Below, in pieces: positions 20,967 through 31,640 of a DNA stretch of 64,000 bases (positions are counted from its first letter, which is position 1; each line of letters begins with the position of its first letter). Under the pieces are notes generated by a model. The model did not search any database. It was given only the letters and a program-made list of their open reading frames with translations, and was not told where the DNA came from. Both the position numbers and the translations under genes were made by a program. The stretch is from Lepidodermella squamata (lineage: Eukaryota; Gastrotricha), in assembly GCA_047495785.1 (NCBI GenBank), contig JBLDXI010000016.1, positions 186,001-250,000 on the forward strand, read 5' to 3'.

Positions 20967-22115
20967 CTATAAGTATCCAACGCTAGCAGCGACTGCCAAC
21001 GCATAACCATTTATTCCGATGTAGAAAATGATCGCGGCTAACAGCGCCAAGATATCGATGAATCGACCCAAAGTCAAGCCAACCACTGTAAACCAAGGCA
21101 GAAATTTGACTGGCTTCTTAAAAAACGATTTGTACGTCCTCGTGAAGCCACAAGCCGCTAAAGAGTAGGCTGTGCAAATCCACGCGAACAACGCACATAG
21201 ATCTGTGTAATTGCTCAGGAAGATGCGTTGAGGCTTAGGCGGGACCCGGTTAAGAATATTCCCCTGCAAAACAGTCATCGCCAACATGACAGTGACAGTA
21301 AAGGCTGGCCTATCGGGGATATCAGGTAAGAGGAAGAAGGAAGCTAGTTCTAGGCTGGATAGAACGAAGCACGGGATCATTAGGTTGTTGATGTAGAACT
21401 GAGGCTTCCGTTGGAAATAAAGCGTGAAATGGGCTACGCTTCGATTGCCGAAAACATTGATCGAAGTGATAGTCTGATTCCAGCCAAGGTAGATCCACTC
21501 CAAACCAGCGCCTATGAAAAACGAGTCTACCACCGATTCATTGCTAGGAACTAGGACGCATGCGTTGATGTTCTCTTGAAGAATGAACGATACAGTGCAA
21601 GCTTGCGTATCGAATGGGAACATTTCGAAATCCATCGGGCAGAGCGATGTGAAAACACCTACTCGTTGCCAATAGTTGCCTATGTTAGGATATAGGGCAT
21701 CCGTGCTGCGGTAAAGTACTCGTCGCTCAGCGAAACCCTCGGAAAAGTCTGAAATAGCGTTTTTGTGCAGTAAATGGGGCAGCCATACTTGATTCTGTTG
21801 GGCGTAGACATTATGAGTGGCTGGCCGGGTGTAGTTCTCACAGGGAGCGAACCATCGAAGGGTCAAAGCGGCTGACATTGCCGTTGTCTCATCTGCATCG
21901 ATTATAGTGTGGAAACGATGCGGCTGCAGTCCGATTCTAATTTGAAGCGGGGTACATTTATTCGGCCCTTCGTAATTGCCGAACGGGCAGCTGGGGTTGT
22001 AGACGCCTGGTAGCAAATTGCTGCACGATTCCAGCATCTCGTCGACTGTTTGTGCTGAAATGGTCGCCACCAGCGTCAAATATGCAAATAGCAGGCTTTT
22101 TTGTAAGTTGATCAT
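20967..22115 (-). CDS. Cys-loop ligand-gated ion channel, array member 8 (type B-like, 382 aa)
   Basis: Single-exon pLGIC subunit. The frame is open to 22235, but the ATG at 22115 is followed directly by the hydrophobic leader (MINLQKSLLFAYLTLV), so I start there; the 40 codons upstream have no leader character. The N-terminal third is almost identical to type B members (NPSCPFGNYEGPNKC; NVYAQQNQVWLPHLLHKNAIS). The protein then lacks the MTN-type segment after KNAISDFS and diverges strongly, with the usual MIPC in M1. Cys-loop CPMDFEMFPFDTQAC, PDR, M2 FTVTVMLAMTVLQGNILNR, short loop, M4. This patchwork suggests gene conversion of the 5' part. The small deletion lies in the loop A region, so ligand binding may differ. 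Confidence 0.88.
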   Translation of the reverse strand: MINLQKSLLFAYLTLVATISAQTVDEMLESCSNLLPGVYNPSCPFGNYEGPNKCTPLQIRIGLQPHRFHTIIDADETTAMSAALTLRWFAPCENYTRPATHNVYAQQNQVWLPHLLHKNAISDFSEGFAERRVLYRSTDALYPNIGNYWQRVGVFTSLCPMDFEMFPFDTQACTVSFILQENINACVLVPSNESVVDSFFIGAGLEWIYLGWNQTITSINVFGNRSVAHFTLYFQRKPQFYINNLMIPCFVLSSLELASFFLLPDIPDRPAFTVTVMLAMTVLQGNILNRVPPKPQRIFLSNYTDLCALFAWICTAYSLAACGFTRTYKSFFKKPVKFLPWFTVVGLTLGRFIDILALLAAIIFYIGINGYALAVAASVGYL

Positions 22116-23196
22116 CAAAAATTCGCTCTTGCGTCTATTAGTTAGTTTTCTACTACATATGTAACATGTTTTGGGAACATGGTAAATGTAAAGCTTGCTG
22201 AACACGTCAACACGCCTTGTCAATTCATCTTCCAATTCGAGGATTAGACAATTATTTCACACCATCGGCTCGGTTGGTTCACATTCTACGCTGGCTGGCT
22301 GTTAGTATCGATTCAAACATCATGACAGTGCATACTGTTTTATTAGTTCTTACTTTGCAGGTGGGGCATATGTTTCTCCAAAAACACTGCGCCGGTTAAT
22401 TGGCATATCAGGCGAGACGGGATGATGTCGACCGGAGAAAGAAAAACTTTATGCAAGCCGCTAATTTATCGAGGGAAATTTCATCGTTGGCGCGTTGGCG
22501 TTGGATAGTGATTATGATAATCGTGCTTCTACGTTATAGCTCTGTATAGCAACGCAATCTGTAAGCTTACTCAGAGCAGTATTACACTAACGCGCTGTAG
22601 AATGAAATAACTGATGAAACATTCTTATTGCGACACAATAATGTTAGCCGTTTATTAAGTTTAGTAAACATCATTTTGCGCAATTTTTAGGCCAGAAATG
22701 GGCTGAAAATACACGGAAATAAGAAAGTCCTGAATAGTCATCCTTCCGGAAAATAGTCAATTGCGGTCTCTCACCTCAAGATCTGAATCTCGTACGCAGA
22801 TAGTTATCCTTTCTCATTTTAGCAACTCCTGGTTACTGAAAGCGAGCAGGTGAGAGTGTATGTTGTATGTGGTCTTGCTTTAATTATGTCTAATTAGGTG
22901 TTGTGATTGTGGGCGAGCGTAAGCTAAGTGTGACAGAAATCAAAGCGGAAAACACGGCCCGAAATACCTTAGATTTTATCATCAATTCTGTATCCATGTT
23001 GCAGTTCAAGACGAAGTATCGAATAATTTAACCCACGAAATGTATTGGCTAAAACATAATCGAAACACAGAATATTGAACAGGAAGAGGAAAAAAGGTAT
23101 AGTTAGAAGAGTCCACTATGATTCCATTAATGATTGCTGCCCTTCAGTATTTATTTCGATTACCCATTCAGCAGGTTTGAATTTATCCAGCTATTT
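22116..23196. other. Intergenic between members 8 and 9
   Basis: Upstream DNA of member 8 includes ACTAACTAATAG about 20 bases before its ATG (acceptor-like). The remainder is AT-rich, without gene or repeat that I can support. Confidence 0.4.
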
Positions 23197-24333
23197 TCAA
23201 ATGTAACCAGTGCTTTGGGCAACCCTTATTGCATACCCATTTATTGCAATGAAGTAAACAGATGCGCCGACCAGAACGATCAAATCAATGAATCTACCCT
23301 TCGCGATTTTGAACTTGCCAAAGCATTTAAGCTTCAAAGGTTCTGTGGCCCAACTTTTATAGGCTCTTGTGAAACCGCAAGCTGCCAGGGAATAAATGGT
23401 ACACGTCCAGGAGAAAAGTGAACACAAATCTGTGTAATTGCTCAGAAAAATTCTCTGGGGCTTAGGTGGGATCCTGCTTATAATACTACCCTGGAGAAAG
23501 GTTAACGCTAGCAAAATGGTAACAGCGAAAGCTGGTCTATCCGGTATTTCAGGCAACAAGAAAAAAGCAGCTAGTTCTAAGCTGGATAGAACAAGAGCTG
23601 GTATCATCAGGTTATAAATGAAAAATTCAGGCTTTCTCTTGAAATAGAAAGTAAAATGGGCGGCACTTCGATTGCCGAATACGTTGACGTAGTCGTATCT
23701 CTGATTCCAGCCGAGATAAGCCCATTCCATACCCGAGCCCATGAACAGCTCGTCTACCGCTGAGTATGATAGCGGCGCTAAAATTGCTGTGTTGATGTTT
23801 TCTTGCAATATGAATGATACTGTGCAGTTTTGCGAGTCGAATGGGAACAAAGAGAAGTCCATGGGGCACAGCGAGCTTAGTACCCCAACTTTTTGCCAGT
23901 AGACCCCAATAGTCGAACCCTTACTTGGATCGTTCCACAATTTTACGCGACTCGTGAAGCCATTCAACATGGCGAAGTCTTCTATCGCGTTCTTGTGATG
24001 AATGTGAGGCTGCCAAACTCTGTCAATGTTTATATTGGCGTTGATGTAATCCGGTCGGGTGTAGTTTGGACAATCAACAGACCAATCGATGGTTACAGCT
24101 CCAGAAAACACCATCTTCTCGTCAGAATCGACGATGGTATGAAATCGGTGAGGTAGCAGACCGATTCGTACTTCCAGTCGGCTACAATTTTTGAATTTCG
24201 TGATGTCGCCATTCTTACAAAGAGGCGCGTAAACTCCAGGTAGAATCATGCTGCAGGAAGCTAGCATTTCGTCGCCAATATACTGAGCCGAGCAACCCCC
24301 TAGAATAATAAATGGAACTACGATGGTCAGCAT
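23197..24333 (-). CDS. Cys-loop ligand-gated ion channel, array member 9 (378 aa)
   Basis: Single-exon pLGIC subunit, ATG at 24333. Leader ends about GCSAQ; four-Cys module (SCSMILPGVYAPLCKNGD...C); WQPHIHHKNAIEDFAM; Cys-loop CPMDFSLFPFDSQNC preceded by WQKVGVLSSL rather than WQRVGVFTSL; M1 MIPALVLSSLELAAF; PDR; M2 FAVTILLALTFLQGSIISR; short Cys-containing M3-M4 loop; M4. It groups with members 1, 10 and 15 by IDSDE/VDSDE, KNAIEDFAM and SIISR. Intact. Confidence 0.9.
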   Translation of the reverse strand: MLTIVVPFIILGGCSAQYIGDEMLASCSMILPGVYAPLCKNGDITKFKNCSRLEVRIGLLPHRFHTIVDSDEKMVFSGAVTIDWSVDCPNYTRPDYINANINIDRVWQPHIHHKNAIEDFAMLNGFTSRVKLWNDPSKGSTIGVYWQKVGVLSSLCPMDFSLFPFDSQNCTVSFILQENINTAILAPLSYSAVDELFMGSGMEWAYLGWNQRYDYVNVFGNRSAAHFTFYFKRKPEFFIYNLMIPALVLSSLELAAFFLLPEIPDRPAFAVTILLALTFLQGSIISRIPPKPQRIFLSNYTDLCSLFSWTCTIYSLAACGFTRAYKSWATEPLKLKCFGKFKIAKGRFIDLIVLVGASVYFIAINGYAIRVAQSTGYI

Positions 24334-25927
24334 AGCTGATGCTTCTATGGTGCAAAATTAAATGCTTGTAATATTACATCCAGATTGACCTGTGCAGCCT
24401 TTTTAATCGTCCGTTCTGCGTCAATCATGTTTACAATATAATCAGACTGATATCGGACATAGAATAGGCGCAGCGATTTCGTATATTCCGGACTGCTATT
24501 CCCGCAATATATTCAGCAATGTATTAAGCCAACGCAATATGCACTCAAACAGGTCCGGGATATGCAGAAGTCTGGATAGTGCTGTAGTCAGCGGAACATA
24601 TAGGATGCCGCAATCAGTATTGATAATCTCGAATTTGACAATAAGATGATAGTTCGGCTGATTTGCAAGGCTTAGTATTGCAATACTAAGCCTTGCAAAT
24701 CGACCTGCTGTGTTGCGTTCCAGCACCTTTTATAAGTGATTAGAATCAGGGTTCCCTATGATCTCACGAGACGTACCAAGACGCAGCTCCCGTTATCCGG
24801 GTTTGCGTAAAAAATCACGTGACTTGTTTACCATAAAAGTGTACATAATAATAACTAGCGATGGCAACTTATTTTCGACGGCATTTCTTTAGTATTGACT
24901 ACAGGAGCCTGAGGCTTAAAAACGTTTTATTTCCTCCGCTGAAACCATAGACCATAGACAAATAATCAGAGACTGGACACTCTTGCTTTTGCAATATTAC
25001 TGCCGAAATTATTCGAATTTACAATTTAAGATTCCTCCTTAAACACATTTTAAAGGAAATTTTCGAATTTCAGCCCTCACTATATCCTGGCGTTGCAACG
25101 ACAGTTTTCATCGGCTGTGGACGAGCCGTGGCCATAAAAGGCAGTAGCAAACGCTCTATTCAACTATATAAATTTTGAAGCTTTATCGTAAAACTTTCCT
25201 CCCAAATCTGCGCTTTAAAAACATTGAGAGCCTGCCTTACAGTTTGCCCCATTTCGGATTCTAGAATGGTACTAATTCGATCAATGCAGAATTTTATGAG
25301 CTTTCTTTTGATAACCAAATCATGTGGTGCGTATTTACCTGGGCTTTCACAGTTTAATAAAAACGAAAAAGCAAATATGATCAAGTGGTTTTATGAATGA
25401 CCTGTCGCAATTCGTTATACCTACAGGAAATATTTTCGCAAATCTGTGATTTTCGTTGTTTGCTTCTACTCCTGAAAAATTGCATTTGTAATGTGCGCAC
25501 ACTCATTTGTACTTAGATCTTGAGAACGGTATCAGATATTGAAAAACGGGTTTCAGATTTGAAATCAGCGTGAAACATTGTAGTAGACCATGAAGTGAAC
25601 TCAAATTGTTCGTTTATTACGGTTTTCACTTGTCGCGGGTCACAAATAAAAAAGCGTAATAAAAAAATAGCCTTTTCACTTTTTCGTTACTCCCATCCCT
25701 ATCACAAGTATGCACCACATGATTTTGGTATCAAAAGAAAGCTCATAAAATGCTGCATCGATCCCATTAGTACCATTCTGGAATCAGCCAACGATATTCC
25801 AAAACTAAAGCAAATATACATCGATTATCTCATACAAAAGTCAAAAATGGTGTACAAATGTTTATTTTCTCTAAAATTGTTCACCTGGAAACTTCACTTG
25901 AAAACTTCAAATTACATTCACTCGAGG
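24334..25927. repeat. Intergenic with a 42-bp perfect palindrome and a 90-bp inverted repeat
   Basis: Positions 24660-24701 form a perfect palindrome centred on tattg|caata. Separately, 25257-25343 and 25700-25790 are inverted copies of each other, containing ccacatgatttggt and atcaaaagaaagctcataaa-like words, about 360 bases apart. Short open frames across both arms carry matching peptides (KYAPHD, KRKLIK), but that follows from the DNA identity. No gene supported. Confidence 0.65.
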
Positions 25928-27079
25928 CTACGCTGACCAGTAACCAGTATTTCGGGCTACTGCAAGAGCATAGCTATTAACTGCAATGAAGAAAACAGCC
26001 GCGAAGAAAAACGCCAGTAGATCAGCGAACCTGCCTCTGGTTAGCTTTGTTTTCTCAATGCAGATTAACCGGACTGGTTCTTTAAACCAGGCTTTATGCG
26101 TCCGTGTGAAGCCACAAGAAACTAGACAGTAGACGGTACATGTCCACGAGAAAAGTGAACACAAATCTGTGTAATCGCTCAAAAACATTCTCTGTGGCTT
26201 GGGTGGAATTCTGCTTATGATACTTCCCTGGAGAAAGGTTAACGCCAGCAATATAGTAACAGCGAAAACTGGTCTATCAGGCATATCTGGTAACATGAAA
26301 AAAGTTAACAATAGAAGGCTTGACATAACAAAAGCTGGTATCATCAAATTGTAAATGAAAAATTCGGGTTTGCGCCTGAAATAGAAGGTGAAGTGAGCAA
26401 CACTGCGATTGCCGAATACATAAACATAGTCGTAACTCTGATTCCAGCCCAGATAGGTCCATTCTAATCCTGGGGCCATGAATAACTTGTCTACTGCCGA
26501 GTAAGGTAATGAGGCTAAAACTGCCGCGTTTATGTTTTCTTGCAGCACGAATGACACTGAGCAGTTGTGTGAGTCGAATGGGAACAAAGCGAAATCCATC
26601 GGGCAAAGCGAGCTAAGAACTCCAACTCTTTGCCAGTAAACCCCAATAGTCGATCCGTTTGAAGGATCATTATACAAGATCACGCGGCTTGTGAAGCCGT
26701 TTGACATGGCAAAGTCTTCTATGGCATTTTTGTGATGGATGTGCGGCTGCCATACTTTGTCGCGATCCACATTAGCATTGAAATAATTAGTTCGGGTGTA
26801 GTTTGGGCATTCAACGTACCATTCGACAGCCACAGCTCCAGAAAACACCATTTTCTCGTCTGAATCAATAATGGTGTGAAAGCGGTGGGGTAACAGGCCA
26901 ATTTGTACCGCTAAGCGGCTGCAGTTTGTCAGATGTGTGATGTCGCCATCCTTACACAGGGGCGCGTAAACTCCGGGTAGAATCATGCTACAAGAAGCTA
27001 AAATGTCGTCGGCGATATACTGAGCCGAGCAAAGCCCCAGAATACTGAGATGCCGCAATAACAAATTGAAGACGGCCAT
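25928..27079 (-). CDS. Cys-loop ligand-gated ion channel, array member 10 (383 aa)
   Basis: Single-exon pLGIC subunit, ATG at 27079, immediately preceded by GGCTTAG. Four-Cys module (SCSMILPGVYAPLCKDGD), WQPHIHHKNAIEDFAM, Cys-loop CPMDFALFPFDSHNC (His in place of the usual Gln), NCS and NRS sequons. M1 is MIPAFVMSSLLLLTFFMLP, losing the SSLE glutamate seen in most members. PMPDRP is followed by M2 FAVTILLALTFLQGSIISR. Closest to member 15 at 46.2 kb, with which it shares the MLPDMPDRP segment. Confidence 0.9.
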   Translation of the reverse strand: MAVFNLLLRHLSILGLCSAQYIADDILASCSMILPGVYAPLCKDGDITHLTNCSRLAVQIGLLPHRFHTIIDSDEKMVFSGAVAVEWYVECPNYTRTNYFNANVDRDKVWQPHIHHKNAIEDFAMSNGFTSRVILYNDPSNGSTIGVYWQRVGVLSSLCPMDFALFPFDSHNCSVSFVLQENINAAVLASLPYSAVDKLFMAPGLEWTYLGWNQSYDYVYVFGNRSVAHFTFYFRRKPEFFIYNLMIPAFVMSSLLLLTFFMLPDMPDRPVFAVTILLALTFLQGSIISRIPPKPQRMFLSDYTDLCSLFSWTCTVYCLVSCGFTRTHKAWFKEPVRLICIEKTKLTRGRFADLLAFFFAAVFFIAVNSYALAVARNTGYWSA

Positions 27080-27920
27080 CTAAGCCACTTTCCAGAGTTA
27101 TTGCTTGAATGCAAGTGGAATCTCGTTGCTCTGCTGAAAAACAGTATGCACTGCTATTTGCGGCCAGACTACTTTATCACTGTACATAATAAGGGTATAA
27201 CTTTCTCGGATATTTACCCGGAGGATAAAGGAATAGGACCAATACTCTCGCCTATTTATTTTGGTAACTTTCAATATCATCAGGAAAAATATTGATGAGG
27301 AGTATAATTGCAGTGATTATTTACCATGCACAGTTGGGGCTATTTATTCGGGTAATTATACCCCATTTTTACATGTTTGACATGTCGACTCCATCGATTC
27401 GGCTAATATCGAACATGGAAAATGAGGAGAATTGGAACGACGCAAAAATCATCGATCGAGCGTGTAATCAAGCGTGACGTTACAGTTTAATTCTGTTTAG
27501 GCGTGACAATTGATAACATTATGGCGTGTGTGGGAAAGTCAAATCGCATTGCTTCGGCTCACAGCTGAAATCATGTGGAGGTATTACAAATAAAACTATG
27601 AGCTACGCCTGCGGAACCAATTCATTCCCATTGACCTCGGTTGTGATTAACGCAGGCCTACTAAAGCTTACCAATAAGCTAATACCAGATAGGGAATCAG
27701 AGAAAGAAAGCTGACGTTCAAGTTTTAAATTTCACTTTGAACTGAGTTTGAATAAGGAATTAAAATAAGGAATAAGGAATTTGAATAAGGCTTTTTGCAA
27801 AAGGCGTGTGGACTGGATTAGTTAGTAATGTTAGATAGATAAATAGAGTGAGAGTTTTTCTTAACGAATTAATAGCTGTTAATACGGGCTGCAAAAAGCG
27901 GCACGCGATATATCTGAACG
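27080..27920. other. Intergenic upstream of member 10
   Basis: Includes caaaaatcatcgatcgag near 27441, resembling the aaaatcatcgat block upstream of the type A receptors. Around 27740-27790 there is a short aataaggaat direct repeat. No gene. Confidence 0.35.
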
Positions 27921-27977
27921 TGAGAGCGTAGCGATCGAGTGCATTTTTTGCGTTTTTCACTAACTTTATTCCTTTTC

Positions 27978-29357
27978 ATGTTACGCACGTCGGCTATTAA
28001 CCCGGAGCTATTCGCTCGGGCTACGGATACCATAGCCAGGGTACGAAATGCTGATGTCGCCCGTGGCGATCGCAATCCCTTTCCGATTTGCGTCGTTTTA
28101 TTGAATCGCATATGTCGGACGAAACTAGACCTTTCGAAGAATGGGTCTATGACAAAACAGCCATGCCGGGTGACAAGTTCACAGTTCGAGACAGCTATTT
28201 CGGCCAGTATCTCGTCATAGGTTTGTCTCGCAAAACGCCGTTGCCAGTGCCCATGGCACCTGTTGGCGCCCTCGTCGGCGTGGGTGGGGTGGACGAGTTT
28301 GACTCGTGCGATGACGCATCTGACTCCGGTTCTGATGAAGAAGCAGATCAAGCGGCAGTGGCTGATTCAAGCTTCAAGCGCAGGAAATGTTATCACTGAC
28401 GAGATGGAGCTGAAAATGCTGAAAGTCGGCACTCAGGTAGTGTACTACCACTCCTTGAAACGGGCTATCTTGGAACTCACTGCTAACGCCGTCGACGTAA
28501 CAGATAGCCACGAGTTTCCCTTCGCTATGTCGCATTTCGCTGCGATGCGCAAAGCCGCTAAGCAAGGTATTTACTTTATCTACGTAACCCATCTCCCTGG
28601 TCAACGTTTCTCCTTTTAGCTGGAATGGGTGCTCCAACTGGCGTGCGGCTGTTGAGTGTGAGCCATGCAAGGCAGGCCTGTCAGTCGGGATCGCTTGGGA
28701 CCGGCCATCTAAACAACGCCGTTTACTCCATCCTTGTGTTATGCGGCATGCGAACTGGCGTAGAGATTCAGTCCATAACTGAAGCCGACGTCAGCAAGCG
28801 GCAAAAGTGTTGCGGGAAAAGCTACGACAATTTCCAAGCAGTAAAACAAGCGCTTTCCTACGCACCCCAAACGTTACGAAGCACTCTGTAAAACACTGGT
28901 TCCGCGAAACAGCTATGAGTCCAAGAACGATGGGTCTCCTGTCGAAGACGTTGATGGCTCGGTCTTGCTCGCCTTTATTCAAACTACAGCTGGCGGCGCT
29001 TAGCAATTAATATTCTATCCTCCTGTGGGTTTGCTCAGAATAAAATTGCTTTATACGTTGGGCATTATAACGTATACAGTATCAATCGTTATGATGGTAA
29101 GTCCCGTCAGTTTCCTCATTGATACATGTCTTCATTCTTTTCTTGTAGAGCTGAAGCCTAGCCAGCTGCAAGAGAAGCAGGCGTGCGTGTTTTCGGCTGT
29201 TTTCGGTGACGGGCCAATCGATGACCTGCTGCATCGCCTCGCTTCGTCTCCTTCTCATCGCGGTGCTGCGAGTGCGCAAGCGTCGACGCCTCCTAGTCAA
29301 GCTGCCAGCGGCAGCGCTGTGCTTCCTGATTCGGCGGCACCAGCATCAAAGCGGTGA
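27978..29357 (+). pseudogene. Decayed multi-exon gene with possible Crypton-type tyrosine recombinase segment
   Basis: A coding-like stretch that does not match the channel genes. Open frames run 27978-28085, then (shifted) 28088-28399 with an acidic D/E/S-rich region and KRRK. A third frame joins 28404-28562 to 28618-28890 if a 55-base intron (gtattt...cttttag) is removed. The joined part contains GSLGTGHLNNAVYSILV then LCGMRTGVEIQSITEADV. This resembles the helix-Arg segment of tyrosine recombinases of the Crypton/DUF3504 kind (GxLG...LxNAVF...GLRxGxE). A further exon-like piece, 29149-29357, sits behind a good gtaagt...cttgtag intron. The frame changes and stops suggest a degraded copy. 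Alternative: a host gene of unknown family with introns I could not place. Confidence 0.35.
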
Positions 29358-29697
29358 GTTATCACCTTGCATGGCATCGCCAGAGATGCGCCAAACGTGG
29401 CAATACTATTTTAATTTTTCTTTCATCAGTGTAGCAGACTAAAATCTGGCAATTCAACTGAACATCTTGTTCTGAGTTCTTTTCAAGCTAGCTCGCCTGA
29501 AGTTTGATCCTCAGACCTAATACCGTTCACGCATAAGAACAACACATATTTTTTCGTTGTCTCACCGGATTTATTAAAAAATCATTAAATAACTCGGATG
29601 AGGCTAAAGCTAAACTAGGCGAAGAATGGAGTGATATTCGCCGCGTCGAAGTGGCATGCAAAATGCCATAGGCAGCTGATATAATTAATCACTCGGC
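29358..29697. other. Spacer downstream of member 11
   Basis: The sequence from about 29525 (cgcataagaacaacacat...tttattaaa) resembles that downstream of member 4 near 10520-10580, so the type C duplication includes 3' flanking DNA. No gene. Confidence 0.4.
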
Positions 29698-30858
29698 TCA
29701 AATGTAATCAACACTTCTCGCAACAGTCAGAACATAGCAATTAATAGAAACGTAGAAAATGATGGCACCAAAAAGTGCGATAACATCGATAAATCTGCCT
29801 AAAGATATTCCTGTTTTGCTTATGCAAGCTAAGAACTTCACCGGCTTCTTAAAATGGGCCTTATAAGCCCTGGTAAAGCCGCAAGATGCCAACGAGTAAA
29901 TCGTGCTGGCCCACGCGAAAAGTGAGCACAAATCTGTGTAGTTGCTCAGGAAAATTCGTTGTGGCTTCGGTGGGACTCGGCTTAGAATACTACCCTGTAA
30001 AAAAGTCAGGGCTAACAGGATGGTAACCGCAAAAACTGGCCTATCAGGGATTTCTGGTAACAAGAAGAAAGAAGCAATTTCCAGGCTGGACAGGATCAAA
30101 CACGGGAACATGAGGTTGTAGATGTAAAATTCAGGTTTCCGCATGAAATGAAGCGTAAAATGGGCGGCGCTTCGATTTCCGAAAACGTTAACAAAGCTAG
30201 TACTTTGGTTCCAGCCCAAGTAGGTCCACTCCAAACCAGGGCTCATGAAATCTTCATCAACCGCCGAAGCTAGGTTCAGAACGAACCCAACTGTCTTTTT
30301 GTTCTCTTGAATGACAAACGAGATCGAGCAAGACTGTGTGTCGAATGGGAACAGGCCAAAATCCATAGGGCAAAGTGAAGTGAAAACGCCTATCCGTTGC
30401 CAATAGACGGCTATGTTACCCGCAGGGATCGTCGCATCGCGGAAGAGCTGTGTCCGCTCGGTAAAGCCGTTCGACATAGTGAAATCGTAAATCGCGTTTT
30501 TGTGGTGAATATGAGGCAGCCAGACTTGGTCCCGTTCGACGTAAGCTGTCCTTGGCGAGGATTTCGTGAAGTTCTCGCATGGTGCGTGGTAATCAATGTT
30601 CAGAGCTCCCGATAGCGCTGTTGTCTCATCCGCATCAATAATTGTGTGAAAGCGATGGGGTAGGAAAGTAATCAACACAGGCAGCACCTCGCACCTCCCA
30701 TCGATCGAATAATCACCCATCGGGCAGATGGGAGTGTAGACACCTGGTAAGAAATGATTACAGGATTCCAGCATATCTTGGCCTATGAACTGAGCCGAGC
30801 TTAGAGCATCGACCATCAAAAAAGACAAGGCTAATTTGAAAATCATTTTTCGTCGCAT
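29698..30858 (-). CDS. Cys-loop ligand-gated ion channel, array member 11 (type C copy, 386 aa)
   Basis: Single-exon pLGIC subunit. The frame continues to 30864 through TTG, but the first ATG is at 30858 (MRRKMIFKLALSFLMVDALSS). AACAGCTTAG lies about 10 bases upstream. Close paralogue of member 4: same DYSIDGRCEVLPVLITFLP, VWLPHIHHKNAIYDFTM, Cys-loop CPMDFGLFPFDTQSC, PDR, M2 FAVTILLALTFLQGSILSR and short loop. Intact. It is divergent from the plus-strand receptor at 32327. Confidence 0.9.
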   Translation of the reverse strand: MRRKMIFKLALSFLMVDALSSAQFIGQDMLESCNHFLPGVYTPICPMGDYSIDGRCEVLPVLITFLPHRFHTIIDADETTALSGALNIDYHAPCENFTKSSPRTAYVERDQVWLPHIHHKNAIYDFTMSNGFTERTQLFRDATIPAGNIAVYWQRIGVFTSLCPMDFGLFPFDTQSCSISFVIQENKKTVGFVLNLASAVDEDFMSPGLEWTYLGWNQSTSFVNVFGNRSAAHFTLHFMRKPEFYIYNLMFPCLILSSLEIASFFLLPEIPDRPVFAVTILLALTFLQGSILSRVPPKPQRIFLSNYTDLCSLFAWASTIYSLASCGFTRAYKAHFKKPVKFLACISKTGISLGRFIDVIALFGAIIFYVSINCYVLTVARSVDYI

Positions 30859-31494
30859 AAGCAAACTCCTAAGCTGTTTGTAGATACCTGCGATACATCG
30901 ATTCTTGGGTTTATTCCCGGGTGCAGTATTGAATTATTCATCCCATGGGAATAGCTAAGCTCTGAAAAAACAATAACCTGCTATGAGATTTCCTGATATC
31001 GACATTTCCTCAATATCTAAGCATATTTTATCCGTTAACTGATTTGAAACCAACACAAAGGTCCCGTGCCATTCATTTAGTAATAGAAACTGTCGTATTA
31101 GCATTGAAAAAGCATACTTCTGCGCGCTCAGCGCTAAATTAATGCTTAGTGACGCGTAACTGCCCTAGGAACGCAGTCCGTACTTTCCCGCTTTTTAAAA
31201 ATACGGTTTTCAATATTAAAGTTCTAGGTTTTACTCGTTTTTTTGCAAAAAATATTTGTTGCAAAACTACAGTATGGGGTTGAGCTAGATGAGGGATAGC
31301 TCACTAGATTTGGCTTCGATTCACAGAAATTTTAAACCATTGAATAACCTTAAAGCAGCAATTCCAGTTAAAAGTGAAAATTGAAACCTGATTTGCCATT
31401 TAGTTCGTAGATACCTTGATCATTGATAAATTTAAGGTCCAATCCCAGGAAATATTCCTGAAACTAACTAGGAGCTAAGGTCAGCGCAGCGGCG
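30859..31494. other. Upstream DNA of member 11
   Basis: The first 300 bases resemble the DNA upstream of member 4 (tgagatttcctgatatcgac..., aacacaaa, gacgcg). Otherwise AT-rich with no gene. Confidence 0.4.
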
Positions 31495-31640
31495 GTCTAT
31501 TATATTCATCCGATATATTATATTCATTCCGTTACCCATCCGAGGCGATGCCGAAGCGGTTCAGGATCCGCGAGTTGTTTGGCACGACAAATAATCTTCA
31601 CCGCTTTGTCCTCGGTCGACTGAAGTCTGCCTAGCGTTGT
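31495..31640 (-). mobile_element. Short non-LTR retrotransposon tail fragment
   Basis: Minus-strand translation from 31640 gives LGRLQSTEDKAVKIICRAK, then PEPLRHRLGWV. This is similar in style to the post-RT region of CR1/Jockey-like LINEs (LQ..ED.A.RII......PL..RLGW). Only about 45 codons remain. A relic. Confidence 0.45.

Noticed and set aside
25160-25936. Two open frames with the same KYAPHD/KRKLIK peptides, suggesting a conserved small protein
   Set aside because: The shared peptide is the result of an inverted DNA repeat, and the frames differ outside it.
28088-28399. A stand-alone small acidic protein
   Set aside because: The adjacent frames look like continuing exons of one degraded gene, so I merged it into the 28-29 kb relic.
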